64,000 nucleotides of DNA from NCBI RefSeq assembly GCF_028389875.1, contig NC_084663.1:94094765-94158764 (forward strand), in the 5' to 3' direction. This stretch comes from Rhea pennata. Taxonomy: Eukaryota > Chordata > Aves > Rheiformes > Rheidae. The notes under the pieces are model-generated. The model saw only the letters and a list, made by a program, of their open reading frames with translations, was not told the origin of the DNA and ran no database searches. Positions 1 through 17,700 of the stretch are shown piece by piece; within the stretch, counting starts at the first letter, position 1; each line of letters opens with the position of its first letter. The position numbers and the translations under genes were made by a program.

Positions 1-584
1 TCAACAGGGAAGACAAGCAAGAGAAGAAAAAAGGACATCTCTCATCCCTTAACATTGAACTTCTAACATCCATAAAATACTCCATCTTGCAAAGCAAATG
101 TTGTGGAGAGAGAAGAGAACGGGGCAGACGTTTGGAGTACCAAAGCCTTCACCAAATTCTAATGTGGTACCAACAACTCTACCCCAAAATGTAGAAAAGT
201 TTCAGGAGCTGGATGCTGTAGCACAACTATGGGCTAACCCAGTAGCCTGCTGGCACTTCTGGGTTAACTCTTGAGGAGACAACAAACAACCCCCACAACC
301 TCAGATCCCCATGTTAACTACTCTAGTTGTGCCAACCAGTTTCCAGGTGCATGCAGCTATGCCAATAAGCATTTAAGCTAGATTCATGTTGGGTGAAACA
401 GCAGTACAGCAGTGGTGACATGACAACCGCCCTCTGCCAACACATGTTACATCCACATCTAAAGAAATAAGGAAGAGATATAACCACTTACTTTGTTACA
501 AACAAACCCACAGCAATTCCAGCCTGAGCTAGAAAGTCTGCATCATTTAAAAACTCCATATCAACCACAAGAGTAATCCATTTA
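1..584. other. Unassigned flank downstream of SFT2D2
   Basis: No open frame, RNA gene or repeat was recognised here. It lies beyond the best poly(A) signal of the minus-strand gene SFT2D2. Minus-strand bases just past that signal are GT-rich, as expected for a cleavage-site downstream element, so the first part of this stretch may belong to the 3'-end processing region. Confidence 0.5.
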
Positions 585-3500
585 ATGCAGTGACAACTTT
601 ATTGAAAAACTGAACATTCATAAGTCTAAAGATTTAACTTAATTACAGAGCAAGTTGCAATTTAGGAAAAAAGATGCTTATCAAAGTGGAGATCAAACAG
701 CGTAAATACATAGAAAAAGTACAACAGCAAATAATCAACTAACAGTATAAAACATTGTTGAGAGTTTGGTTTTTATTTTACAAAACAATTCCACAGTTTC
801 TAAAAAAAATTAGTGTTTTGGTCACATTACCCAGTGAGGCACAAGGTTTTAAGAAAATACATGATCTCTGTGCTTTCCTTCCTACGTGGTCATATTTGGA
901 AGGGGTGTAAACATCTATATTTAAGACAAATGTGCTTAAGTGTCATCCTCCTCCGTTCTGAGGCCCTACAATAACAGTCATTTTACTTTCATTAATGTAA
1001 TTATTATTATATAGCAAGAATCATTCTCAGAACCCAAACAGAGGCTCTTTGAATCTCTTTTTACACAGTAAAAGGGTATGGGCTCCAAATATCCAGGTTC
1101 CCAGAACATCAGTTTCAGACTGCATATTTGCTCATAGGACTGTTGCTATCTACCCACAAGTTTCGATCAACTCAGGCCAGTCTTCCTGCATCTAGCAAGA
1201 AGCCATTCTATTGCAAACTCCCCCAAAACTTGCATAATGAATACCCACACATAAAACCTAAAACATGTCCTTCTACATGATTTCTTAGAATAGTTTTAAT
1301 CTGGTGCAAAAATCCCTTCTTTGGGTTTTGCAATAGCTCATTAGCAATTTTATTACTGTAAATACTAAACAAGATAAGATTGTTCACTGTAGAACCACCG
1401 CAGATAATATCAGAATTCACAGTGGACTTCATCACATCATCCAGAGCAAAATCTTGGAAGTGATGAAACTCCCCTCACATTTTCATGCATAGCATTTCAG
1501 TACTTTGGGAAAAAGATTCCCTCATCCCCACCTCACAAACCCAGTTTCCATTTCTACTTGATCTGAAAAGCCCCTTGGTCCCAAACATGCACATTTCATG
1601 CTATAAGTGTATTCTAAGGCTGCTTGGTGAAGGTTGTTGTTATCTGTACTGCAACAAATCAAAAAGCAGACAGGCAAGTTGACCTACAGTCAAGCTTTCA
1701 AGAAGCAGAGCACTAAATCCTACTGACAGGGGCATCCAACATCATACAAGTTTCTTTAGGAAAGACAGCCTTGAGTTATACACTCTAGGCAACTGAGCAA
1801 GGACTTGATGAAGGAGGGAGCCTTGCAATCTGTATGTCTGCAGTCATTTAAGATACAAACTCTCCTGTATGCAGTAGAGTGTATACAACAGAAGCATTTT
1901 TACCTTCAGGAATGTTAAGATAGAAGGCTAGGGAGGGCTTCAAGAAATGCCCACTATACTTCCTGCCTAGTAGATAACCAAAGCCAACAATACCAAAACT
2001 TAACATGAAGTTTTACTGACCCCCCAAAAAGTGCTTTTTTTGTTTAATTTAGTTCAGATTGAAACTGGGCGAGAGAGAATATTTATATACTAGTTCATTC
2101 CTTGATTACATATGTAGAACAAAAAAGTACATAAAATAAAGCATTTTAACAACAAGCTACAAGAATCTTTTGCTGTCAAACTTGTCAATAATCTGAGCAC
2201 AACTACTGGCAAGCAAATAAGCATCTGAAAACTTTTGTTCTGACAGAGAAGAGCTACTTTTAATCAAAATCACTTACAGATGAAGTGACAAACCAACCCT
2301 GAGCATTTTTCATATACTGGCAAGAATATGGTGAGTCTATCCTACCATTCGATCTACATTAAAAAAAAAAATCACTAAGCAACAAACGCTGCTGGCACTA
2401 TGATGATCACTTATGTCTTTATCATCTCCCTTTGCTTTCCCTTCCCTTAAGGGCACTAGTACTTAGCTGCATGTGCTATGAAGTAAGATAAAGTTTTGTT
2501 CTTCTTTTTTTTGAATCAATGGTTGTAGCACTGGAATTCTAGATTTAGAAAGGATAGAGAAGAGGGGAAAAAAGAAAGAAATAAACAAACAAACAAAAAA
2601 AAAAAAAACATACCACAGATCACAAGTTTACCCAATGTCTACTGGCAGTGAGCTAAGTAATTCCAGAGCCTAAATTTTCAACTTTTATATGACTGTTGTG
2701 AGCACAACCACTTAGAAGTTTCCAGATAACTTTTTCAACCAGAATACTAGCTATATTCAGCATACACAATTCTGGTGTTCTTGCTGGAGAACTTCTAGAG
2801 TCAGGCAGAGTAGCACAACCCTGCATAAGCTGGTCAAGAAATAAGCAAAAAGCTTTTACTCTTTCTGGCCTGAAGTACAGCAAAAAGAATCTCAGAAATC
2901 AATTCCATTATGCTGACTGCTGATGAGCCTGGAATGATTATCCAAGTTGGAGAGGGACAAGTTGGAGGGAGAAATATTGTATGCTAAACTTAGTTTTCCA
3001 GGAGCACCCAGAGATACTAAAACTAAACAAATACTGGAATGTGAAAGGCATTGGAGTTGTATTTTAGTTACCCTTATACAACAGAGTTCTGTAAACCTTA
3101 AAGTCCTAATAAAAGACTAATACAGGGTCCTTTAATCACAAAAAAAATAGGCTTTGAACCAACTCCCTGTTGAAGAAAGTCACACGGTTTAGCAACTTGC
3201 CTTACATCAGAGTCAGGAAGTCATCAAGAATTACAATATTCCTCATTTCCCAGTCTCTCCTGAGCCTTTAACTAGTTCTTCCTTTCAAGGAAAGCAATAT
3301 TCAACCTAGTGATCTTGATACTACCTTCCAATTCCTAGGAAATAAAAGCACCAGAACAGAGCACTTGAGGAACATCATCCAGTATAACTGATTCTTCCCA
3401 ATACAGTGGTGCCACATTTTGAAGAAGGCTCTTACAAAGTTGTTTAGAACAAAAAAATGCAACTAGACAACTGGAATCCAGAGAAAGCCTGTTAAAATTC

Positions 3501-5186
3501 CCCTTTCATAACATCCTCAAAAGGATGTTTTTTTCTGAAGGATCTTGACAGTGGGAGGTACCACATTTTCTAAGTTAACAGAAGGACACTTTAAGCTTAA
3601 GGTTTTGCATTAACTCAGTTTCTGGTAACTTTCTGGAAGCCACAGAATTATTTGCTTTCACTATGGGCTTATACTTTTCTGCCAAGTAGATCCAGGCTTT
3701 TGCTAGGTTAGAATCTTCCTTGTGCTGCAAGTCAGGGACACATCTGCCATGCAAATGCAATGCATTAAGTGACAGACCTCTAGGTAGCTGTGGAAAGAGA
3801 GACATAAGCTTACATACAGAGTCTACAGGACAACCATTTTCATAGCCATAGCAAAACAGAGCTTAAGAGGTTAATCAGTATCCCATATAGCAGCAGTAGG
3901 AATCTAAGCTCAGAGATTACACAATTAACCATTGCAGTAGTTTGGTAGTACATATCTTAAAAGAATAAGAAAATGCAAATTGGCTCGAAATTTGGCTATA
4001 TGAAATAATCCTAATCCAGAAGTATGTTCCACATTCTTTTGGAGCTGACACCTAGATTGCTACATGATGTCTTTGCTAAGGCAGCCCACAGCAAGTTGTC
4101 CTTTCTCCTGAAAGCAGGAGAAGTGCACTAGCATGTCTGAGAGCTTTAGGAAAAACAAAACTGAACTCATTTACAAAAAGACATGTTGGAGTTTTGGCTC
4201 ATTCGTAAATTTAGGAGAGAATGTGTTCTCCCCACCCAACGTTCTGCTGATTTAACACCTTATCACTTCCACATTACCAGCAAAAAGTTTGTCCTTTGAA
4301 AAGAGACAAATTCTTTCTTAGCTTACCTATTATTTCCTTAGTTTTGCATTTCTATACTATAGCTAGAGGAGAAGAGAAGCACCTCACTTCACCTGAACAT
4401 TTTCAGTTTCTTGCCTTGCGCTACACCACTTGTAGTCAAGACAAAGAACTCTGGTTTTTGACAGCCAGAAAATTTCTATTTACCTTATTTTGCAAGTGTT
4501 TCTCCCAGAGGAACAAGTTTTTACAGACAAAAGTGTCCCTTCCATGTATTTTAAGGAAACACTGTCACTCTAAACCACAAGTGAAACACTTCATTGAAAA
4601 AGCACACATTTCATAAATACTAACTCCAAAACAGGTTTTCCATTTAGAACTAAACTTTTTTTTAGTAGTATCATAACCCTAAAGTTGCAAGAGGCAGAAA
4701 GAGGACAGAACAGCAGTATTCCATTATCCAAGGTAAACAGTGCAAAGATTAAGTGATAGAAAATTACTTAAAAAGAAGAGTTCAATAGAGGAAAAAAAAA
4801 TCAGTTGGCAGTTGATCTCTTTCTTGAAAATCAGATCCTCCAAACTGGTTTAGTCCCAGAATCAAGGTCTCTGCTTTACAGACTTCTTATCATCACTTTC
4901 AGTGCTAATTTTGCAAAACCAGAACAAATGCATGATTTTACATACGAATTATCACATACTCTGCCCAGTTCTCCTGCTAGACCGAACTTCATTTAAATCG
5001 CACGAGCACCCTGTCCTACAGGCATCATTGCTTACAAAGACAAGTAACTGCACACACTGGATTTAAGACAAGGAACCTCTAAAGTGAAAGGCACGTGTTT
5101 AAGACAGAAGTAGGAAAACACACACAGTGATCTTAACATAGTTCTACTGTACTTTCAAGAACTTCGTGAAGCATCCAGTATTCCTG
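585..5186 (-). other. SFT2D2: Probable long 3'UTR of SFT2D2
   Basis: This follows the SFT2D2 stop codon on the minus strand and contains no recognisable coding exon. On the minus strand an AATAAA is at 603-598, followed by a GT-rich stretch, which is the strongest 3'-end candidate. Further AATAAA-type hexamers at 777-772 and 1354-1349 could give shorter ends. That the whole 4.6 kb is UTR is inferred; several shorter transcripts are possible. Confidence 0.5.
598..603 (-). promoter_or_regulatory. SFT2D2: Poly(A) signal, likely SFT2D2 distal site
   Basis: The minus strand reads AATAAA at this point. It is followed after about 20-25 bases by GT-rich sequence (TTGTGGTTGATATGG). The hexamer and spacing are the classical form of a vertebrate cleavage and polyadenylation site. 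Confidence 0.6.
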
Positions 5187-11095
<5,909 letters not shown>

Positions 11096-13090
11096 GCTGC
11101 CCGCCCCGGCGGCTCTGCCCCGCTCTCCGCGCTCCGCTCCGCACCGCTCCCCTCCGCCGGGACTACGGGCTCCAGCATGCACCGCGCCGCCACCGGCCAC
11201 CTGCGCCCAGCAGGTGGGTAAAGGCCGCCGCCGCCGCCGCGGGGCCTGCTGGGGGCTGTAGTTCGCCGGCTGCCTGGCGGCGCGGGGCGCCCGCAGCCCC
11301 CTCAGCCTCTCCGAGGGGCGTCTGGGGTTTCTCGCTGCAGGCCAGCCCGCGGCGGCGGGTGCGAGGCGCCCGGGGCGAGGGGCGGCCGCGGGACGGCTGC
11401 TCGGTAAGCAAAGGCCCGTCCTCTCCGGCATGGCAATACCCGCCGGCGGGGGGTGAGCGCGGGTGTCAAAAACCTCCCACCTCGGCGCGAGTAAGAGCAA
11501 CCCAGCACCAAGCCCTAGTTCTCACAGCAGAGAATTCGTCTTCATCTGCGTTTATTGAGGGTTTTTTAAGTGACAGCAAACACTTCAAGAGTTGGACGCT
11601 TCTCACTCTTCACGAACTATTACGAATTACAAGCATACAAATAACCGAAACTTCAAAGCCCTCACGTTTTCCATCTTCAGAAAAGAGATTCCACTCTCTG
11701 CTAATTTTACTTTTCCAGTTCAATTGTATCTCCACCCATCAGGCTTGAATCCGTTATTTGCTAAGAGTGAAGCTTATATTAGTAGCCCTGTACATTTTAT
11801 TTTCCATCCATATCCTGGATCTCCCACTGTGGTGGAAAAGCCTACACCTTATTTTCATCACTGAGCTGAGTGCTTCTCATGAAAGGCTGTCAAACACACA
11901 TAAGCACAACATTTTGATTTTCAGGCAAAGTTCAGCATGACAAGCAGTTATTTCATTTTATTTTGCTCAGATAAAAACAGAACTATAAAATGTTGGGTAA
12001 ATTTTATTTAGCAACATACAAGTAAGAATATAAACCACCACATGTTAGACTCACCACAAAATAGCTGGAGAATTACCCCACTCCCTCTGCTCAAAAGCAT
12101 ACATCTCTTCTTTTTTTCCTAGAAAATTTGCACCAGAGAGCTTGTAGTATACCACTTTATTTTACTGCTTCCTGATAACCCACATGTTGTAAGAGAGTCA
12201 CAAGAAGTGTTTCATGTTTTATTTTGTGGGAACTCTAACTTTCTGAACATCACCTTGTGACTTCTCCAACATGTGTGTTCCACTCAAATGCACAGCACCC
12301 AAAAGAGATGGCTGTCAGTTATCTATATATTCAGAGATTTAAGTCCAACCAAGACAACTGTATCAGCAGCTCATAAATCAGTGTGGACAGCATAAAATAC
12401 ACAGTGTAAGCTAAACATGCACAGCACCCTTCAGAACACTAGGTGTCAGTTCCGTGTGTTTTCCCCACTACAGCCCCAGGAAGTTTAATGTCAGTATCAC
12501 TCACCAAACCTGAAAAAGCTTTAATTATGAATTGCAAAAATGTATTTCCTTCTTGCCAGCACTTTGTCAGATGCCCTCTCCATCACTACCAGTTTTGACT
12601 TTGTGTTTTTCTAAGCCTCTAAGGCATGTAAAATAGTATACACTTAGCATAAAAAAGTACCATGATTTATTTTCACAGGCAAAATATGCCTCCACCCCCA
12701 TTTATTGTTTCCTCCTTTTTTATTCTCTGCCATGTAGAGACCTAAATTATCGCTACTGTGAAATTAATTTTAATCACATTCATGTTATATTCATTTGCTG
12801 CCAAGTACACCCACTCTTCTTCATCTTGATGCTGAAGTCTTTATTAGGAAACAAGTTCAGGAAGGTAGAGGAAAAAAGGGAGGGGAAATATACAGGATAT
12901 CATCCCCACTTCAAAATAGCCCTAAATTCACTCACTCCAAATCATACCTGCCTGATAATCATTTCATCCAGAGATAGTGTTTTAATTTCACTTCACTCAC
13001 TTTATCCCATAGATAAGTGTGGGGGGGTGTTTTTTGGCAATAATTCTTTACAAAGATAAGGCTAAGGTATATTCAGGAAAAAAATAGCAT

Positions 13091-13274
13091 TTTACAAAAT
13101 AATCCTCACACACCCTCAGTAAACTAGGCATGTATTAATCCCATTTTTACAGACAAGGAACAGAGGCACACAAGTCCAGTGACTTCCCCATGGTTAAAGT
13201 ATAAATCAATGATAAGAACTCCAGTTAATTCCTGCTTTTCAATCTTATGATCAATTCATTAGACCAGAGTGCCT
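13091..13274 (-). mobile_element. Ancient MIR/CORE-SINE copy, reverse orientation
   Basis: Read on the plus strand it follows the reverse complement of the mammalian/amniote MIR layout. There is an AATCCTCACA block, then CCATTTTTACAGACAAGG, a GAGGCACACAAG block, the 'gacttccccatggtt' block, and a tRNA-like head ending ATTAGACCAGAGTGCC. Agreement extends over the whole length with scattered substitutions and small gaps, as expected for an element older than the bird lineage. It lies between SFT2D2 and TIPRL. The exact subfamily cannot be told by eye. Confidence 0.75.
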
Positions 13275-14662
13275 TAAATAGAGCAAGGCAGGTGCAGAAC
13301 AAGGTAAAACAATGCAAGTTTGTTTTTATTAAGACCATAGTCACTTAGATAGCTGTATACTTTTTCTAAAAATTTCAGGGTCATCTTTAAGTGAAAGAAC
13401 TGGGTATACGCTGAGGTTTGGGGTAGACTGTTGGTATGAAGTGTACGCAGTGTAGAATATTTAGAATTTTAAGAAAAAAAAACTCTAAGAGATTAAAATG
13501 CATACATCCTTATTCGCCATTTTCTTAAATTACTTTAGGTTTTCCACAAGGCTTATTTTCACTATGTCATTTGCTTCTTGCACTTAACAGCAAGTATGAA
13601 CAGTAAACCTAAACTAGTCTAACTCCCTCATTCTTATGGCAAATCATTAACATTAAATTTCTTTTGGAAACTAAATTATGTAAATGTTTAATCCATAAAA
13701 TGTTGAGTTAAAATTGTGAATGTGCATATGAACACATCTATTAAAATTTAAAGAACTTAGAAGATGAATGAAAATTACATATCTGGAATACATGATAGCA
13801 TTCCTTTAAAGCTATGTAAGCTTGTAGTTCTCAAATTCGAAATACCAGCATCCTTTAGAGATGAGATACTAAAAGCTCCCCTCAGTTCAGTAGCCAAAAC
13901 TACCCTGGAATTTAACAATTTGATCATCAGGGCAGCATAACTACGACACATGAGAACTAGCTGATATGCCCAACAGAAGGTCAGTACAGCAATGCATTTC
14001 CAAGAAAGCATATGACCTTTGCAGCTCACCTAACCCAAGTAACAGTTTCCAGAGCTGTCTGGAGAAATATGGTTGACATCCCTCAGCTTTTTTTCTGCTC
14101 TGAAGCTGATGGCTCATGAATAAAGTATTTTTTACCTTTACATAGGGTCTAACAAATGCAATTATTTTTTGCTCCTTAAAGTTGCTCACAGATAAAATGA
14201 ATATTGCTAAGTAAGAAGGCCAGATGAGAGATTCCAAGAAGTGGCTTAATTGGTTATCAGCTTGCAGCAGGGGGAGCCCCAAGCAAAATGCATAGCTTAA
14301 GACTGAAAGCCCAAAGTATACACAGAGGGAACAAACTTTTTTTAAACTACAGATTTCTCTATAGTCTTGTGAACTGTAATAGGCTCTTGGTATCTGAAGC
14401 AAGAACAAGAAAATCTTCTTGGAAGTGTTTGTGGTGGAGGGTCCAGGCAATACTCCTTCCTAACCACTGAACTAAACAGAACCCAAATGCTTCATTATGG
14501 GAGTCTTTCTCCATTGCCATTTAAGACTAATTCACCTCCAGTCTATCATTAACTCCAGATACAGTTTTGAAATAAAAAAAACATAAAACAATAAAAATCA
14601 TCAAAACCTGCTTGAAATAAGTTCTCTTTTCATTTAGGGCTACAGAAAACTTAGCCAAACTC

Positions 14663-14668
14663 TTTATT
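14663..14668 (-). promoter_or_regulatory. TIPRL: Candidate proximal poly(A) signal of TIPRL
   Basis: The minus strand reads AATAAA here, about 90 bases past the TIPRL stop codon, with a T-rich stretch following. More distal hexamers exist near 13330 and 12006, so this may be one of several alternative sites. Confidence 0.4.
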
Positions 14669-14757
14669 CCACAAATAGTGAAACCACCCCCCCCCAACAG
14701 TAATGGTGACATGATCACATGATTTCCAGTCTACTTCAAGTCCATGTAAAGTCACAT

Positions 14758-17700
14758 TTATTTAGACTCCACACACGTGCTTTCCAGTGATGCTTGTGGT
14801 TCAGGCTCCAGCTTCTCTGGAAATTCTAGCTTTTCACAAATTGTCTCCTTTATAGGCAGATACTGAGAGATCTCATTAGGTTCCGTGAACAGGGAAGGTG
14901 GAACATGCTAAGAAGCAAAAGTTTTACATGAAACAAATGAAAAGTGCAGTAAAGAAGAATTTCACATCCAAAGTTTTGGGGCACATCTAGTCAGTCTATA
15001 GTTTACCCGAATTACTTTTAAACACTTGATGTCAGATACTGTTACTAAAATTTACTTTATGATTTTAAATGCACGTATGTACAATCTTATTTCTTGCATG
15101 ATCAATAGGGTAAGGAAATGTATTTAGTATTTTTAAGTAGCAGATAAGACCACAAGAACTATCAGAGAATTCAAGAGGAGCTACAATGTTTTAAATCAAA
15201 TTTATCATTTCAGTGTAGCTAACAGTGCATTTTATAGTCTATTCTAAATGAGACAAGAGCCGCATGAGATCCTAGCATTAATGTCTTCTAATGATTACAG
15301 TAAAGTCACTGGAGGTGCTCAGATTCAGCTAATAATAATTATGCTTTTATCAGCATTAATCTCAGTTTTATCAAGTCCAACACTGACATTGTTTAGACAT
15401 TAATATGAATTACTGATTTTAATTTCCTATTTGAATTACTTAATGAAAGCAACTAATTTCATCTGTATCTTTCTCTGTAGATTCCTGTAGATAGCATAGC
15501 TTCACCATAAAAAAGATATGTGAAAAAAAACCTATTCTAGGCACACCACCTTCAAACTTTCTAAAGACATTCTATAATCTATAAGTGTACTGTAATTATT
15601 AAAATGCAACCTATATTTTAGCTACTCCTGACATGCAAGGAATAATACTTAGGTTTGAAATAAGTGCAACAGCAGTGAAGCAGAAATTTTTTTGCTTTAC
15701 TTCTGTCTGCAAGCTGATCTAGGGAGCTGAAAAGCCATACACATTTGCTTTCCATCAGGACAGACAAGAAATTATTTAACCACATATATGATTATCATTT
15801 TCAAGCAGGAGGTAAAATAAGACCCACGTCACTTTGATTTGTATTTCAGAAACCAGAAAACTATCAAAGAGCTCATCAGTGGATTTAGTGCTTTTTATGG
15901 GGATCATATATTGTCAAGAAATGGTATCATGTCCTTCTCTTCCAAAAGGAAATCACTTTGCAAATATTCCCTCAGAAGTTTGATAACACATTAGTCACTT
16001 TTTAAAGAAAATAAGGGATAAGGAAAGTAAGCAGAGTATCTATGGTCAGTATTGGGTCCAGAATAAAATTCAACAGCTGTAACTCTTAAAGTGCCACAAA
16101 CGATACTGAACCATTATTCGAATTCTAAGGTGAGCTATTAGACTTTCACCAGAAAAACTGAATCACTCTATACTAACAAACAGATCTTAACCACTAGTAC
16201 TATTGGGAAGCATATAACCAGCTCTGAAATTAATAAACATTGAAAATGAAGTGCCTGATTTTGTGGCTAAACAGTTCTGTTAAAAAGTCTGATAACTCAA
16301 AAGTAGAAAACGTAATCCAGTCCCATAACTTGTCCTGTGATCTCTAGAACTGATCATTTACAAATGATAATCTGCCCTGAAATAAGCACTGTGCAAGCAG
16401 AAGACGTTTTCTCCAGAGATTCCAAACCTAGAAGACTTAAAATACTTATAATACAAACCTAACAATACTTACAATAGTATTGTCTATACTGACCATAAAA
16501 ACAAACAAAGAAAACACATAGAGAAAACATTAAAAAAAAATAATACCTTTAAACTTGATATTTTGCTTTCTCTGGATGTATATTCTCGCAACATGTAGGC
16601 CTTGTCAGCCTAATGGGAAAGATTGCAGAAATTAATTATAAAATCATCATTTAATATCAGTGCAAGATGAGCTTTGTAAATACACTGAATTTAGTAACCA
16701 CTTAAATTTGTTTGACCAAAAATTTTCACCTTGGAGAAGAAATACACATTCAAAGACAGACCAATGGGATAGGGGGATGGTAAAAAATAAATAAATAAAT
16801 TTAGCTCCCCAAAGTCACTTTTCTGTGCACAACAAAAGAAACAGGATTGAATATGCTTGTTAATTTTTACTCAACTAAAACTTTTATAATCAGTACTAAT
16901 GGAGTGAAACAGAACAAGTAAACTATGACTGTAGGTACTATATTATTTAAAAGATGTCTGGACTCAGTGTTGTACTGACAGTTATTTGCAGAGTGAAACC
17001 TGTAGTCATGTGGTAGACAGGCCAGAAAAATATACTTGGAAGCCAGAGGCTATTAACAGTATCACACCATTTACTGTTGTCTGTTTTTCTCCTTTGACTT
17101 CCTCTCTAATCTGTGCCCATTCAATATAATTAAATGATTGCTTCAGATGAGGGATAGTCTACTCTGCTTGTGCAATACCTAGCCCAGTGACATCAAGCAC
17201 TCTATCACTATTTCAGCATTACCATAATAATAAAATACACTTTAAAGTTCAGTTCAGTTAACCTCTACACTCCAGAGCATCAGTATTAGATTACAGGAAT
17301 ATCAGCAGGTCTTCTCTGAAAGTGATACTGCCAGGGAACATTTGCAAAACATGAATGATTTAAAGACTAAGTGTCTACCTCATGATGAAGCCTTGTATCA
17401 TTCATCCTGATAAGTACACCATCAACTCGCAAGAAAAACCTCAATAACACAAAAAAGCTGGAAGGCATAACTCTCTGCAAAAATAAAAATATTCAGCATA
17501 TTAAAAGTCTTACTTTAGGTATCCATAAATACTAAAACAACCAATAAAACATGATCAACAAGATATCATAGCTTTCAATAAGATTATAAAAATTGTAAAA
17601 TTACAAAGAACTCGCATTTTAAACTTTAAATCACAGACGGAATAGCAGGCAAAAAGGGGCCAAGTTTTGCATTCATTAGCCAGCTAGGTCAACAAGCCTC

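Larger units (their letters stand above)
11451..14757. other. Intergenic SFT2D2-TIPRL, including TIPRL 3'UTR
   Basis: AT-rich sequence between the SFT2D2 promoter and the TIPRL stop codon on the minus strand. The TIPRL 3'UTR occupies an unknown part of it. AATAAA hexamers on the minus strand near 14668-14663, 13330 and 12006 are candidate 3' ends. A MIR-like SINE lies at 13091-13274. No further exon was recognised; open frames here such as 13941-14450 minus show no family resemblance. Confidence 0.6.

Noticed and set aside
14752-14760. AATAAA overlapping the TIPRL stop codon
   Set aside because: Processing here would leave almost no 3'UTR and the hexamer arises from the AAA TAA stop context; other hexamers lie downstream.
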